A stretch of DNA of 64,000 bases from positions 1-64,000 of the forward strand of contig JBEKLU010000012.1 of assembly GCA_050010035.1 (NCBI GenBank), in the 5' to 3' direction. The notes below the pieces were generated by a model. The model had not been told where the DNA came from. It ran no database searches and worked only from the letters and a program-made list of their open reading frames with translations. The translations under genes were made by a program, and so were the position numbers. This stretch comes from Roseiarcus sp050010035. Its GTDB lineage: Bacteria; Pseudomonadota; Alphaproteobacteria; Rhizobiales; Beijerinckiaceae. Positions 42,776 to 52,312 of the stretch are shown in pieces (within the stretch, counting starts at the first letter, position 1; each line of letters opens with the position of its first letter).

Positions 42776-43900
42776 ATGAGAACGCAGACGCCGCCGAGCC
42801 CAATGAAGCCCGCCCCCAGGGCCCGCCGCGACGGCGCCGGTCGGCCGAAGACGTCGCAGGCGCCGATCCCGCTGCACGTCGTGACCGGCTTTCTCGGCTC
42901 GGGCAAGACGACGCTGATCAACCGGCTCATGCGCGCGCGCGAACTCGCCGACGCGCTGGTCGTCGTCAACGAATGGGGCGAGGTCGGGCTCGACCATCTC
43001 TTGTTCGAGGCGGTCAAGGGCGACGTGATCCTCTTGTCGTCGGGCTGTCTGTGCTGCTCGCTGCGCGGCGACCTCGTCGACTGTCTCGGCGACGTGCTGG
43101 CCCGCCGCGACTCGGGCGCGCTCGCGCGTTTTTCGCGCATCGTCCTGGAGACGAGCGGCCTCTCCGATCCCGCCCCTATTCTGCACGCGCTGATGGCCGA
43201 CCCGCTCCTGGCGCGGCGGACGATCCTCGCGGGAGTGACGACGCTGGTCGACGCCGTCAACGGCGAGGGGACGCTGGCGACGCACGGCGAGGCGCGCCGT
43301 CAGGTCGCGCTCGCCGATCGGATCGCGCTGACCAAGAGCGATCTCGTCGAGGCGCCGGACCGCGCCGCGCGGCTCTCCGTCCTGCGCGCGGCGATCGCGG
43401 ACATCAACCCCTTCGCGCCGATCCTCGACGCCGCGGCCGGCGAATTCGACCTCGCGGTCTTCCTCGGCGAGCCGCTCGACTTTTCCCCTCGCGCGACAAG
43501 CGCGCGCGGGGGCGCCCACGCGGACTCGATCCGCGCCTACGCCTTCTCAGGCGCCGCTCTCCTCGGCGCGCCCGCGCTGGCGCGTTTCCTCGACGCGTTG
43601 CGGGCGATGCTCGGGCCGCGGCTCTTGCGCGTGAAGGGATTGGCCGCGCTCGCCGAACATCCCGACGAGCCGCTGGTCATCCAGGGCGCGCAGCACGTCT
43701 TTCACGCGCCGCGCCGCCTTGCCGCGTGGCCGCGCGGCGAGCGCGGAACGCGCGTCGTCGTCATCGTCGACGGCGTCGAGCGCGCCGCCATCGACCGGCT
43801 GTGGCGCGCCTTGTCGGGCGAGCCGCAGATCGACGCGCCCGACCTCGCGGCGCTGCTGGAAAACCCGCTGGCCCCGCGGCCGGGAGGACTCCTGGGCTAG
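42776..43900 (+). CDS. COG0523/CobW-family GTPase
   Basis: Metallochaperone-type G3E GTPase of 374 residues. VVTGFLGSGKTTLINRL is the P-loop, VVVNEWGEVGLD carries switch residues, and SSGCLCCSLRGDL has the CxCC metal-binding motif. LTKSDLVE is the base-specificity loop, and VVIVDGVERAAIDRLWRAL closes the C-terminal CobW domain. Members deliver Zn, Co, Ni or Fe to client proteins. No metal enzyme or Zur box is adjacent, so the metal cannot be assigned. Confidence 0.93.
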   Translation: MRTQTPPSPMKPAPRARRDGAGRPKTSQAPIPLHVVTGFLGSGKTTLINRLMRARELADALVVVNEWGEVGLDHLLFEAVKGDVILLSSGCLCCSLRGDLVDCLGDVLARRDSGALARFSRIVLETSGLSDPAPILHALMADPLLARRTILAGVTTLVDAVNGEGTLATHGEARRQVALADRIALTKSDLVEAPDRAARLSVLRAAIADINPFAPILDAAAGEFDLAVFLGEPLDFSPRATSARGGAHADSIRAYAFSGAALLGAPALARFLDALRAMLGPRLLRVKGLAALAEHPDEPLVIQGAQHVFHAPRRLAAWPRGERGTRVVVIVDGVERAAIDRLWRALSGEPQIDAPDLAALLENPLAPRPGGLLG

Positions 43901-43959
43901 GCGGAATCGAAACGAGACGGGGGATCGGAAGCGCCGCGGGCTTGTCTTTTGCGAAATTA

Positions 43960-43973
43960 GTTCATAGTTGAAC
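43960..43973. promoter_or_regulatory. Palindrome upstream of the acyl-CoA synthetase gene
   Basis: GTTCA and TGAAC flank TAGT (GTTCATAGTTGAAC) in an AT-rich patch 32 bases before the start codon. The position and dyad symmetry suggest a TetR- or MarR-type operator for the fatty-acid gene. Confidence 0.4.
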
Positions 43974-44004
43974 AATAACACTCGCGCGGGGAGTAGGCGC
44001 CGGC

Positions 44005-45804
44005 ATGCTGGCTCGACTCAAGAGCGAAATCCTCTATGCCAGGGGCGTCTTGCGCGCTTTGTCGTGGTCGAAGCGGGTCGCGCGGACGCCGCGCCGGACG
44101 ATCGGCGACTATCTCGAAGGCTGGGCCGCCGACTATGCGGAGCGGCCGGCCCTGATCGGCCAAAGCGAATCCTTCACCTACCGCGAGCTCGACGCGAGGG
44201 CGAACCGCTACGCCCGCTGGGCGCTCGCGCGGGGCTTGCGCAAGGGCGACGCGGTTTGCCTGATGATGCCCAATCGACCTGAATATCTGGCGATCTGGAT
44301 GGGTCTTGCACGGGTCGGCGTCGCCGCTGCGCTGATCAACACCAATCTCACCGGTCCCTCGCTCGCCCATTGCGTCGCCGTCGTCGACGCCGGGACGGCG
44401 ATCGTCGAGGCGTCCCTGCGGCCGCAGTTCGCCGGCGCGCAGCAGCATCTGGGCGCCGACCTCGTCGTCTTCGTCCACGGCGAGACGGCGGGCGGCGAAC
44501 CGCGCATCGACGAAGAGGTCGAGACGTTCAGCGCGGCGCCCCTCGCCGCGCGCGAGCGCCCCGAGCTGACGATCGACGACGGCGCGCTCTTCATCTTCAC
44601 CTCGGGCACCACCGGGCTGCCCAAGGCGGCGCGCATCACCCATTCGCGCGTGCTGCGCATCATGCTCGGCTTCGCCGCCGCGGCAAACGCTCAGCGCGAG
44701 GACCGCTTGTACGATTGCCTGCCGATGTACCACACGAACGGCGGCGTCATCGCGCCGGGCATCGCGCTGTCGGTCGGCGGCTCGTGCTATATCCGCGAGC
44801 GCTTTTCGGCGAGCGAATTCTGGAGCGAGGCGATCCGCCACGACTGCACGATGTTCATCTACGTCGGCGAATTGTGCCGCTATCTCCTCAATGCGCCGCC
44901 GAGCGACAAGGACCGCGCGCATCGAATCCGTCAGTGCGTCGGCAACGGGCTGCGGCCGGATATTTTTTCGGCCTTTCAGGCGCGGTTCGCCATTCGCGAC
45001 GTGCTCGAGTTCTACGCCGCGACCGAGGGCAACGTCGTTCTGTTCAATTTCGATTCGCATCCGGGCGCGGTCGGCCGCATGCCGGGATGGGCGGCCAAGC
45101 GCTTCCCGGTCCGGGCCGTCGCCTTCGACATCGACGAGGGCGTCGAGAAGCGCGACGCGCGCGGGCGCTGCATCGAATGCGGCGTCGACGAGCCGGGCGA
45201 ACTGCTCGGCGAAATCCTCGACGATCCCAATAAGCCCGCCGCGCGCTTCGACGGCTACGCCGACCCCGCGGCCACGCGCGCGAAAATCCTGCGCGACGTT
45301 TTCCGGCCGGGCGATTCGTGGTTCCGCACCGGCGACCTGCTCAGGCGCGACGCGCGCGGCTACTATTATTTCGTCGACCGTATCGGCGACACCTTCCGCT
45401 GGAAGGGCGAAAACGTCTCGACCACCGAAGTCGCGGAGACGATCGCGGTTTTTCCCGGCGTGCTCGAAGCGACCGTCTACGGCGTCGCCGTTCCCGGCCA
45501 CGACGGGCGCGCCGGCATGGCGGCGCTGGTCGTCGACAACGTCGCGACCTTCGATCTGGCGGGCTTGCGCGCGCTGATCGCCGAGCGCCTGCCGTCTTAC
45601 GCGCGCCCGGCGTTCCTGCGCTTTCGCCCCAAGCTCGATCTCACCGGCACGTTCAAGCCGAAGAAGACCGAACTGGTCGCGCAAGGGTTCGATCCCGCGC
45701 GCGCCGACGATCCGATCTTCTTTGACGATCGCGGCGACGGCGTCTATTCCCGCGTCGACGCGGACTTTGTCGCGGGCGTCGAGGCCGGAGCGATCAAATT
45801 GTGA
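44005..45804 (+). CDS. Long-chain acyl-CoA synthetase (FadD6/VLACS-like)
   Basis: Adenylate-forming ligase of 599 residues that activates fatty acids to acyl-CoA. The AMP-binding motif IFTSGTTGLPKAARITHSR, the block LPMYHTNGG, YAATEGNVVLF, SWFRTGDLLRRDARGYYYF and GDTFRWKGENVSTTEVAE place it in the FATP/VLACS branch. GTG of the next gene overlaps its stop, so the two form an operon. A palindrome upstream may allow fatty-acid control. Confidence 0.93.
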   Translation: MLARLKSEILYARGVLRALSWSKRVARTPRRTIGDYLEGWAADYAERPALIGQSESFTYRELDARANRYARWALARGLRKGDAVCLMMPNRPEYLAIWMGLARVGVAAALINTNLTGPSLAHCVAVVDAGTAIVEASLRPQFAGAQQHLGADLVVFVHGETAGGEPRIDEEVETFSAAPLAARERPELTIDDGALFIFTSGTTGLPKAARITHSRVLRIMLGFAAAANAQREDRLYDCLPMYHTNGGVIAPGIALSVGGSCYIRERFSASEFWSEAIRHDCTMFIYVGELCRYLLNAPPSDKDRAHRIRQCVGNGLRPDIFSAFQARFAIRDVLEFYAATEGNVVLFNFDSHPGAVGRMPGWAAKRFPVRAVAFDIDEGVEKRDARGRCIECGVDEPGELLGEILDDPNKPAARFDGYADPAATRAKILRDVFRPGDSWFRTGDLLRRDARGYYYFVDRIGDTFRWKGENVSTTEVAETIAVFPGVLEATVYGVAVPGHDGRAGMAALVVDNVATFDLAGLRALIAERLPSYARPAFLRFRPKLDLTGTFKPKKTELVAQGFDPARADDPIFFDDRGDGVYSRVDADFVAGVEAGAIKL

Positions 45805-46943
45805 CGGAGCGCAAGGCCGGCGACGCGGCCTTTGTCGAAACGCCCGAGTTGAGCGGCCTCGCGCGCTGCGAGGCGGCGTGGCGCGACCTCGCCTCGCGCG
45901 CCGCCGAGCCCAACGCATTCGCCGAAAGCGACTTCGCCATCCCCGCGCTCGTCCGCCTCGCGCCGCCGGGCCGCGTCGCGACGCTCATGGTGTGGAGCGA
46001 CGCCGCGCGGGAAAAACTGATCGGCGTGGCCGTGATCGAATTTTCGCGCCTGCCGCTCGGCCTTGCGCGCGTCTGGCGCAGCGAACAGGCGGGGCTCGCC
46101 GCGGTTCTGCTCGATCGCGACGCGTGCGCGCCGGCGTTGAGCGCGATTGTCGCCTGGCTCAGGCGGGCGCGGCGCGGCGCCGCCGGGCTCCTGCTGCCAT
46201 CCCTGGAGACGAACGGACCGATCGCGCGAGCGCTCGAAACCGTCGCCGCGCGGGAATCGCTGCGCCTGGAGATCGTCAATCGGCGCCGGCGCGCCGCGCT
46301 GCCGGCCGGGCCGGCGTCCGGTTTTGAAGCGGGACTCGCCAAGAAGCGCCGAAAGGAATGGGCGCGCCAGCGCCGGCGCCTGGAGGGGCGCGGCCGCCTG
46401 GAGACGACGGCCGTCGCCGATGCGAACGGCCTCGAGGCATTTCTGGCGCTCGAGCAGCGCGGATGGAAGGGCGGGCGAGGCTCGGCGCTCGCCGCGGACG
46501 CCGGCCGGGCGGCGTTCACGCGCGAAATGCTCGCTCGATTTGCGGCGCGCGGCCGGCTGAGCGTCCACAGTCTCGCGCTCGACGGCGAGCCGATCGCGAT
46601 CGGCCTCGTCTTGCGATCGGGCGAGCGCGCCTTCTACTGGAAGACCGCCTACGACGAGCGCTTCGCCGAATATTCGCCGGGGTTGCAGCTTACGCTGGAT
46701 GTTTCACGCAAGCTGGAGCGCGAGCCGGGCTTGGCGCTGATCGATTCCTGCGCGTTGTCGGGCCATGCGATGATCGAGCGGGTCTGGCGTGGGCGGCTCG
46801 AGTTGGCCGATTTCGCCCTGGCGCTCGGCGCCGGGCGGGCGCGCGGCTTCGCGCTCGGGCTCGCCGCGTGGCAGGCGAAAGAGCGTCTGAAGGAAATCGC
46901 CAAGCGCGTGGTCTTGCCGCTGTTGCGGCGCAAGCGCTCGTGA
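45801..46943 (+). CDS. GNAT/FemAB-like acyltransferase (CelD/BcsL type)
   Basis: Protein of 380 residues with a double-GNAT, FemAB-like arrangement. Blocks ARCEAAWRDLASRAAEPNAF, KKRRKEWARQRRRLEGRG, EQRGWKGGRGSAL and YDERFAEYSPGLQLTLDV match the BioF2-like/CelD acetyltransferase family. It overlaps the acyl-CoA synthetase stop by 4 bases (GTGA), so it may use an acyl-CoA made by that enzyme. The acceptor is unknown. Confidence 0.85.
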   Translation: MTERKAGDAAFVETPELSGLARCEAAWRDLASRAAEPNAFAESDFAIPALVRLAPPGRVATLMVWSDAAREKLIGVAVIEFSRLPLGLARVWRSEQAGLAAVLLDRDACAPALSAIVAWLRRARRGAAGLLLPSLETNGPIARALETVAARESLRLEIVNRRRRAALPAGPASGFEAGLAKKRRKEWARQRRRLEGRGRLETTAVADANGLEAFLALEQRGWKGGRGSALAADAGRAAFTREMLARFAARGRLSVHSLALDGEPIAIGLVLRSGERAFYWKTAYDERFAEYSPGLQLTLDVSRKLEREPGLALIDSCALSGHAMIERVWRGRLELADFALALGAGRARGFALGLAAWQAKERLKEIAKRVVLPLLRRKRS

Positions 46944-47142
46944 CGCTGCGCCTGGCGCCTCCGCCGCGGGACGACCGTAACATGGGCGTCACCATCGTCC
47001 CGTAACGACGAAGTGAGCGGCTTTGCGGCCGACGGGCGACGAAATGGTGGCGCGGCGGACTTCGATCGCGTAAACACTCGCCCTAGGGGAAAGATTCGGT
47101 AAACCACTCGGTTCTATGGTAAGCGAAAGCTGAATAGGGGCT

Positions 47143-47775
47143 ATGGGCGCGGGCATGTCAGGCAAGATTTTCACAATCGGCGCGGTGTTTTTGGCCGGCG
47201 CAATTTTGAGCGGTTGCGAGCCGATCGGTTCGCCAATGGCGGTCGATGCGCATCTGTCGGGGCGCGACAAGACGATGTTGGCGCTCGCCCCGGCGGAGGA
47301 ATGGTCGATCCCGATCGTGCGCAATCGCGTGCCCGATCCCACCGGCGAGCCGGCGGGGACGATCGTCGTCGACACCACGTCGAAGCACCTCTATTTTGTG
47401 CTGCCGGGCAAGCAGGCGATCCAATACCAGGTCGCGACCGGCGCGGAAGCGTACGGCTGGACCGGCCGCGCCAGCGTCGGGCACATGGTCGAATGGCCGC
47501 AATGGATGCCGACCGCCTCGATCATGCAGCGCTGGCCGGAATTCAAGGTCTATCTCTCGCACGGCCCGCTCGCCGGGGCCTACGACAACCCGCTGGGCGC
47601 GCGCGCTCTCTATCTGTATCAGGGCAGTCGCGACACGCTCTATCGGATTCACGGCACCAACGAGCCGGAGGAGATCGGCCAGGCCGTTTCGTCGGGCTGT
47701 ATCCGCATGCGCGATCTCGACGTCATCGACCTCTACGGTCGCGTTCACGTCGGCACCCCGGTCGTGGTGAAATAG
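47143..47775 (+). CDS. L,D-transpeptidase lipoprotein (YkuD)
   Basis: Protein of 210 residues. A lipobox ILSGC follows a short hydrophobic stretch, so it is probably a lipoprotein anchored at the membrane. The YkuD domain has TSKHLYFVLPGKQAIQYQV, YDNPLGARALYLY, and the active site IHGTNEPEEIGQAVSSGCIRM with catalytic His and Cys. It makes 3-3 peptidoglycan cross-links or attaches proteins to the wall. ATG 47143 or 47155 could be the start. The 199-base upstream gap holds no gene. Confidence 0.94.
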   Translation: MGAGMSGKIFTIGAVFLAGAILSGCEPIGSPMAVDAHLSGRDKTMLALAPAEEWSIPIVRNRVPDPTGEPAGTIVVDTTSKHLYFVLPGKQAIQYQVATGAEAYGWTGRASVGHMVEWPQWMPTASIMQRWPEFKVYLSHGPLAGAYDNPLGARALYLYQGSRDTLYRIHGTNEPEEIGQAVSSGCIRMRDLDVIDLYGRVHVGTPVVVK

Positions 47776-47849
47776 GTGGCTCGACGGCGCGACGCGCGCC
47801 GATCGAGCGTGGCTGGGGGGCGCCCACCTCGCTGCAAGGAGACCCGACG

Positions 47850-48290
47850 ATGATTTCCCCTGTCAAGACGCTGGTCACCGCGACCGCGGTGAGCGCCGGC
47901 GGCCGCAACGGCCATTCCGAAACGACGGACAAGTCGGTCAGCGTCGATCTTTCCGTGCCTAAGGAAATGGGCGGTCCCGGGAAGCCGGGAACGACGACGC
48001 CGGAGCACCTGTTCGCGACGGGCTACGCCGCCTGCTTCGGCGGTGCGCTCGATTTCGTCGCGCGCAGCCACAAGAAGAACGCCAGCGGGGCGAGCGTGAC
48101 CTGCTCGGTCGGCGTCGGCCCGCGCGAGGCGGGCGGGTTCGGCGTCACGGTGAAATTGCGCGTCGTCGATCACGCCTTGCCGCAGGCCGACCTCGAGCAG
48201 TTCGTGCGCGAGGCGCACGAGAACATCTGCCCTTATTCGCACGCGACGAGGGGCAACGTCGCGGTCGGTTTCGAGGTCGAAGGCGGCTAG
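47850..48290 (+). CDS. OsmC/Ohr-family peroxiredoxin
   Basis: Thiol peroxidase of 146 residues of the Ohr/OsmC family, which reduces organic hydroperoxides. The first cysteine lies in FATGYAACFGGALDFVA and the second in ENICPYSHATRGNV; the N-terminal ETTDKSVSVDLSVPKEMGG is typical of Ohr. Start at ATG 47850 has AAGGAG upstream. No OhrR repressor gene is adjacent. It lies 74 bases downstream of the L,D-transpeptidase gene. Confidence 0.92.
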   Translation: MISPVKTLVTATAVSAGGRNGHSETTDKSVSVDLSVPKEMGGPGKPGTTTPEHLFATGYAACFGGALDFVARSHKKNASGASVTCSVGVGPREAGGFGVTVKLRVVDHALPQADLEQFVREAHENICPYSHATRGNVAVGFEVEGG

Positions 48291-48446
48291 CGCGCGTTCG
48301 CCGGGCCTTGATGGACCGGCGCCGGCCGTCGCGCGAAGCGGCTGCCTGAGCTTGCAATTTGGCGGCGGAGCCGCCAGATTCCCGTGAGATAAGACGAAGC
48401 GCCGCTCCGCGCGGGGCTTTCGTGCGCGATCATCGGGAGGCCGGCC

Positions 48447-51400
48447 ATGGACGACAGACCGAGCGCGGCGCTCGATTGTTCCCTTTCGCCGGTGGCGCTC
48501 GCCGACCGTTTCGACCTGACGAAGTCGCGCGTGCTGCTCAACGGCGCGCAGGCGGTCGCGCGCCTGCTCATCGAGCAAAAGGAGCGCGACCGGCGCGTCG
48601 GGCTCGACACCGGCGGCTTCGTCTCGGGCTATCGCGGCTCGCCGGTCGGCGGGCTCGATCAGCAATTCCTCAAGTTGGCGGACCTTTTCGCCGCCAACGA
48701 CATCCATTTCGAGCCCGGCCTAAACGAGGAGCTGGCGGCGACCGCGATCTGGGGAACGCAGCAGGCGGAGCTGCGCGGCGAAGGCCGCTTCGACGGCGTC
48801 TACGCGCTGTGGTACGGCAAGGGTCCGGGCGTCGATCGCTCCGGCGACGTCTTCCGCCACGCCAATCTCGCGGGGACCTCGCGCCACGGCGGCGTGCTGG
48901 CGCTGATGGGCGACGATCCCACCGCCGAATCCTCCACCACCGCCCATCAATCGGAATTCGCCTTCCTCGATGTGATGATGCCGGTGCTGTCGCCGGCCGG
49001 CGTGCAGGAGATTCTCGATTACGGCGCGCTCGGTTGGGCGCTCAGCCGTTACGCCGGCGTCTGGGTCGGCCTGAAGTGCATCAAGGACACCATCGAATCG
49101 ACCGCCGTGGTCGACGCTTCGCTCGACCGCGTCGTCCCGGTCGAGCCTGGCGACTTTCCGATGCCGCCCGGCGGCCTCAACATCCGCCGGCACGACGGCA
49201 TCCTGGCGCAGGAAGCGCGCCTGCACGAGGAAAAGCGCGCCGCGGTCGTCGCCTGGGTCGCCGCCAACCGGCTCAACCGCATCGTCTTCTCGGGCGGCGC
49301 CGATCCCAAGATCGGCGTGGTGACGCTCGGCAAGTCCTATCTCGACGTGCGCCAGGCGCTCGACGATCTCGGCCTCGACGAGGCGCGCTGCGACGCGCTG
49401 GGCCTGCGCCTCTACAAGCTCGGCTGCGCCTGGCCGATCGAGCCGGCGGGTCTGCGCGAATTCGCGGCGGGCCTGTCGCAGATCGTCGTCGTCGAGGAAA
49501 AGCGCACGCTGGTCGAGGTGCAGATCCGCGAGGAGCTCTACGGGGCGGCTCATCAGCCGGTGGTCGTGGGCAAGCGCGACGAAGCGGGGCAATGGCTGTT
49601 TCCCTCTAAGGGCGCGCTCAATCCCGCCCAGATCGCCATCGCGATCGGCGAACGGCTGCTGAAATTCAGGCCGGACCCCGATTTCGAAGCGGCGCTGGCG
49701 CGCGTGCGCGCCACCCGGGCCGAGCTCGCCGGGATCAAGGAGGCGGCCTCGCGCACGCCCTATTTCTGCTCCGGCTGCCCGCACAATCGCTCGACCCTGG
49801 TGCCCGAAGGCGCGCGCGCCTACGCCGGCATCGGCTGCCATTTCATGGCGCTGTTCATGGACCGCAGCACCGAGGGCTTCACCCAGATGGGCGGCGAGGG
49901 CGCCAACTGGGTTGGCGAATCCTGGTTCTCCAAGCGCCGCCACGTCTTCCAGAACCTCGGCGACGGCACCTACAACCATTCCGGCGCGCTGGCGCTGCGC
50001 TGGGCGATCGACGCTCGCGTCAACATCACCTACAAGATCCTGTTCAACGACGCGGTGGCGATGACCGGCGGCCAGCGCCACGAAGGCGGGCTCAACGTTC
50101 CCCAGATCGCGCGCCAGGTGACGGCCGACGGCGCCAGACGCGTGGTCGTCGTCGCCGACGACGTCGACAAGTATCCGCCGCAGACGCAATGGCCGCCGGG
50201 CGTCGTCATCCGTCCGCGCGACGATCTTCTCGAAGTCGAAAAGGAGCTCGCGGGAATCGAAGGCGCGACGGTGCTGATCTACGACCAGACCTGCGCCGCG
50301 GAAAAGCGTCGCCGGCGCAAGCGCGGCCAATATCCCGATCCCGACAAGCGCGTCTTCATCAACGAACGCGTCTGCGAAGGCTGCGGCGACTGCGGCGTCA
50401 AGTCGAATTGCGTTTCGGTGCAGCCGCTGGAGACGGAATTCGGGCGCAAGCGCCGCATCGACCAGTCGAGCTGCAACAAGGACTATTCCTGCGCCGACGG
50501 CTTCTGTCCGTCGTTCGTCACGGTAAAGGGCGCGCGGCCCAAGGCGGCGCTGGCTAAGGCGGGCGCGGCGCCGGACGTTCCCGAGCCGGTCCGGCGCGAG
50601 ATCGGCGAGCGCCCTTACGCGATCATGGTCACCGGCGTCGGCGGGACCGGCGTGGTGACGGTCGGCGCGATCCTCGCCATGGCCGCCCATCTCGAGGGCA
50701 AGGCCTGCGGCGCCATCGACATGGCCGGGCTGGCGCAGAAGGGCGGCGCGGTGTTCAGCCACGTCAAGATCGCGCGCCGCCCCGAGGACATCCACGCCAT
50801 CCGCGTCGCCGCGGGCGAGGCCGATCTGATCCTCGGCGGCGATCTCGTGGTCTCCGGCGCCAGGCAAGCGCTCGCGGCGATGCGCGGCGGCAAGACGGGC
50901 GTCGTCGTCAACACCGCCGAGGTTTATCCCGGCGACTTCACCCGCAAGCCGGATTTCTCCCTGCCCGCCGACAGGGTCAAGCAATCGATCCAATCGCGTT
51001 GCGGGGGGCAGGCGCGGTTCGTCGACGCCGGCGCGGCGGCGGCCGCGCTGTTCGGCGCCGCGATCGGCGCCAACATGTTTCTGCTCGGCTACGCCTATCA
51101 GTCGGGCTACGTGCCGCTCTCCGCCGCAGCGCTGCGCCGCGCGATCGCGCTCAACGGCGAAGCGACGGCGATGAACCTTTCCGCCTTCGATTGGGGACGC
51201 GCGGCGGCGGCCGATCCTGACTGCCTCGCGCCGTTCCTGACGCCCGGCGCGCCGCCCGCCGCGCAGGATCAAAGCCTCGCGGCGATCGTGGCGCGGCGCG
51301 CCGCGTTTCTCGCCGCCTACCAGAACCGCCGCTGGGCCGAGCGGTATCGCGCCAATGTCGAGGCGATCGCGTGCGCCGAGCGCGAACGCGCGTCCGGCGG

Positions 51401-51932
51401 CGAAGCGCTGGCCGAGACGGTCGCGCGCAATCTCTTCAAGCTGATGGCGGTCAAGGACGAATACGAGGTCGCGCGGCTCTACAGCGACGGCGCGTTCGAG
51501 GACGAGCTTCGGCGCGCCTTCGACGGCGACCTCAAATTGACCTTCCATCTCGCGCCGCCGATCCTGGCGCGCAAGGATCGCGTCACCGGCGAAGCGAAGA
51601 AGATGAGCTTCGGCCCATGGATGATGAAGGCGTTGCGCGTTCTGGCGGCGCTGCGCGGCGTGCGCGGCACGCCGCTCGACGTCTTCGGCTATTCGGCCGA
51701 GCGACGCGCCGAGCGCGCGCTGATCGCCGACTACGAGGCTTTGTGCTGCGAGCTGGCGGCCGGGCTGACGGCGGACAATCTTGGCGCCGCGCTGGCGCTC
51801 GCCGCGCTGCCGGAGAAAATCCGCGGCTTCGGCCACGTCAAGGCGCGCGCGATTGCCGCGGCGGAGGAAGAGCGCCGCCGGCTGATGGAGGCCTGGCGCG
51901 CGCCGCTGGCGCGAAGGCAGGCGGCGGAGTAG
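48447..51932 (+). CDS. Indolepyruvate ferredoxin oxidoreductase, fused alpha-gamma form
   Basis: Large 2-oxoacid oxidoreductase of 1161 residues that decarboxylates aryl or branched 2-oxo acids to acyl-CoA with ferredoxin as acceptor. The N-terminal pyrimidine-binding part has TGGFVSGYRGSPVGGLD, and the TPP part has GEGANWVGESWFSKRRHVFQ-like residues with GDGTYNHSG. A cysteine cluster (VCEGCGDCGVKSNC, SCNKDYSCADGFCPSF) binds Fe-S. The gamma domain (MVTGVGGTGVVTVGAILAMA, AQKGGAVFSHVKIA) follows, and the C-terminal 200 residues are the DUF6537 extension. It stands alone and its ferredoxin is unlinked. Confidence 0.95.
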   Translation: MDDRPSAALDCSLSPVALADRFDLTKSRVLLNGAQAVARLLIEQKERDRRVGLDTGGFVSGYRGSPVGGLDQQFLKLADLFAANDIHFEPGLNEELAATAIWGTQQAELRGEGRFDGVYALWYGKGPGVDRSGDVFRHANLAGTSRHGGVLALMGDDPTAESSTTAHQSEFAFLDVMMPVLSPAGVQEILDYGALGWALSRYAGVWVGLKCIKDTIESTAVVDASLDRVVPVEPGDFPMPPGGLNIRRHDGILAQEARLHEEKRAAVVAWVAANRLNRIVFSGGADPKIGVVTLGKSYLDVRQALDDLGLDEARCDALGLRLYKLGCAWPIEPAGLREFAAGLSQIVVVEEKRTLVEVQIREELYGAAHQPVVVGKRDEAGQWLFPSKGALNPAQIAIAIGERLLKFRPDPDFEAALARVRATRAELAGIKEAASRTPYFCSGCPHNRSTLVPEGARAYAGIGCHFMALFMDRSTEGFTQMGGEGANWVGESWFSKRRHVFQNLGDGTYNHSGALALRWAIDARVNITYKILFNDAVAMTGGQRHEGGLNVPQIARQVTADGARRVVVVADDVDKYPPQTQWPPGVVIRPRDDLLEVEKELAGIEGATVLIYDQTCAAEKRRRRKRGQYPDPDKRVFINERVCEGCGDCGVKSNCVSVQPLETEFGRKRRIDQSSCNKDYSCADGFCPSFVTVKGARPKAALAKAGAAPDVPEPVRREIGERPYAIMVTGVGGTGVVTVGAILAMAAHLEGKACGAIDMAGLAQKGGAVFSHVKIARRPEDIHAIRVAAGEADLILGGDLVVSGARQALAAMRGGKTGVVVNTAEVYPGDFTRKPDFSLPADRVKQSIQSRCGGQARFVDAGAAAAALFGAAIGANMFLLGYAYQSGYVPLSAAALRRAIALNGEATAMNLSAFDWGRAAAADPDCLAPFLTPGAPPAAQDQSLAAIVARRAAFLAAYQNRRWAERYRANVEAIACAERERASGGEALAETVARNLFKLMAVKDEYEVARLYSDGAFEDELRRAFDGDLKLTFHLAPPILARKDRVTGEAKKMSFGPWMMKALRVLAALRGVRGTPLDVFGYSAERRAERALIADYEALCCELAAGLTADNLGAALALAALPEKIRGFGHVKARAIAAAEEERRRLMEAWRAPLARRQAAE

Positions 51933-51963
51933 CGGCGCGGACCCCGGCGGCGCGATTGTTGGC

Positions 51964-52004
51964 TTGCCCCGTTGTTGGACAAGACGTATAGTTTGTTCAA
52001 CAAG
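51964..52004 (+). promoter_or_regulatory. Promoter with overlapping inverted-repeat operator (second TA pair)
   Basis: TTGCCC (51964-51969) and TATAGT (51987-51992) are 17 bases apart. A 12-bp inverted repeat (51971-51982 and 51993-52004, 10 of 12 matching, core GTTGGACAA/TTGTTCAAC) brackets the -10 box. It ends 11 bases before the antitoxin ATG. This is the layout of an autorepressed toxin-antitoxin promoter. Confidence 0.65.
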
Positions 52005-52015
52005 AGGACGGTTAC

Positions 52016-52312
52016 ATGGTCACTCGCCCGCATCACGCGATCGGCAGCGACGACGATGTCGTTCGCGCCCGCAATAAGCTGGTTCTCGACGAGGCTCGGG
52101 CCAAGGGGCTGCTCGGCGCGGCGCGAAGCGCGCGCCTTTCCGGCCGCCTGCCGGCCAGCCTCATCGAGGCGGCGAAGGCCCGCGCGCGCGTAAATTCGGA
52201 CACCGAACTGCTGGAGATCGCGCTGTCGCGGCTGGCGCTGGAGGACGATTTCGGCGCGCGCCTCGTCCGGCGCAAGGGGAGCATTCCTGCCGACATCGAC
52301 CTCGGTGTTTGA
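52016..52312 (+). CDS. Putative antitoxin of the PIN toxin that follows
   Basis: Protein of 98 residues. The middle part RLSGRLPASLIEAAKARARVNSDTELLEIAL has a strand-helix-helix pattern like a ribbon-helix-helix DNA-binding domain (key part about 31 residues). The C-terminal end FGARLVRRKGSIPADIDLG would neutralise the toxin. ATG 52016 is preceded by AGAGGACG. It overlaps the PIN gene by 8 bases. The operator upstream supports the antitoxin role. The family is not one I can name. Confidence 0.72.
   Translation: MVTRPHHAIGSDDDVVRARNKLVLDEARAKGLLGAARSARLSGRLPASLIEAAKARARVNSDTELLEIALSRLALEDDFGARLVRRKGSIPADIDLGV

Noticed and set aside
48720..51836. A 1038-codon open frame opposite the indolepyruvate oxidoreductase gene
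   Set aside because: Antisense mirror frame; the plus strand encodes a full-length, motif-rich enzyme.
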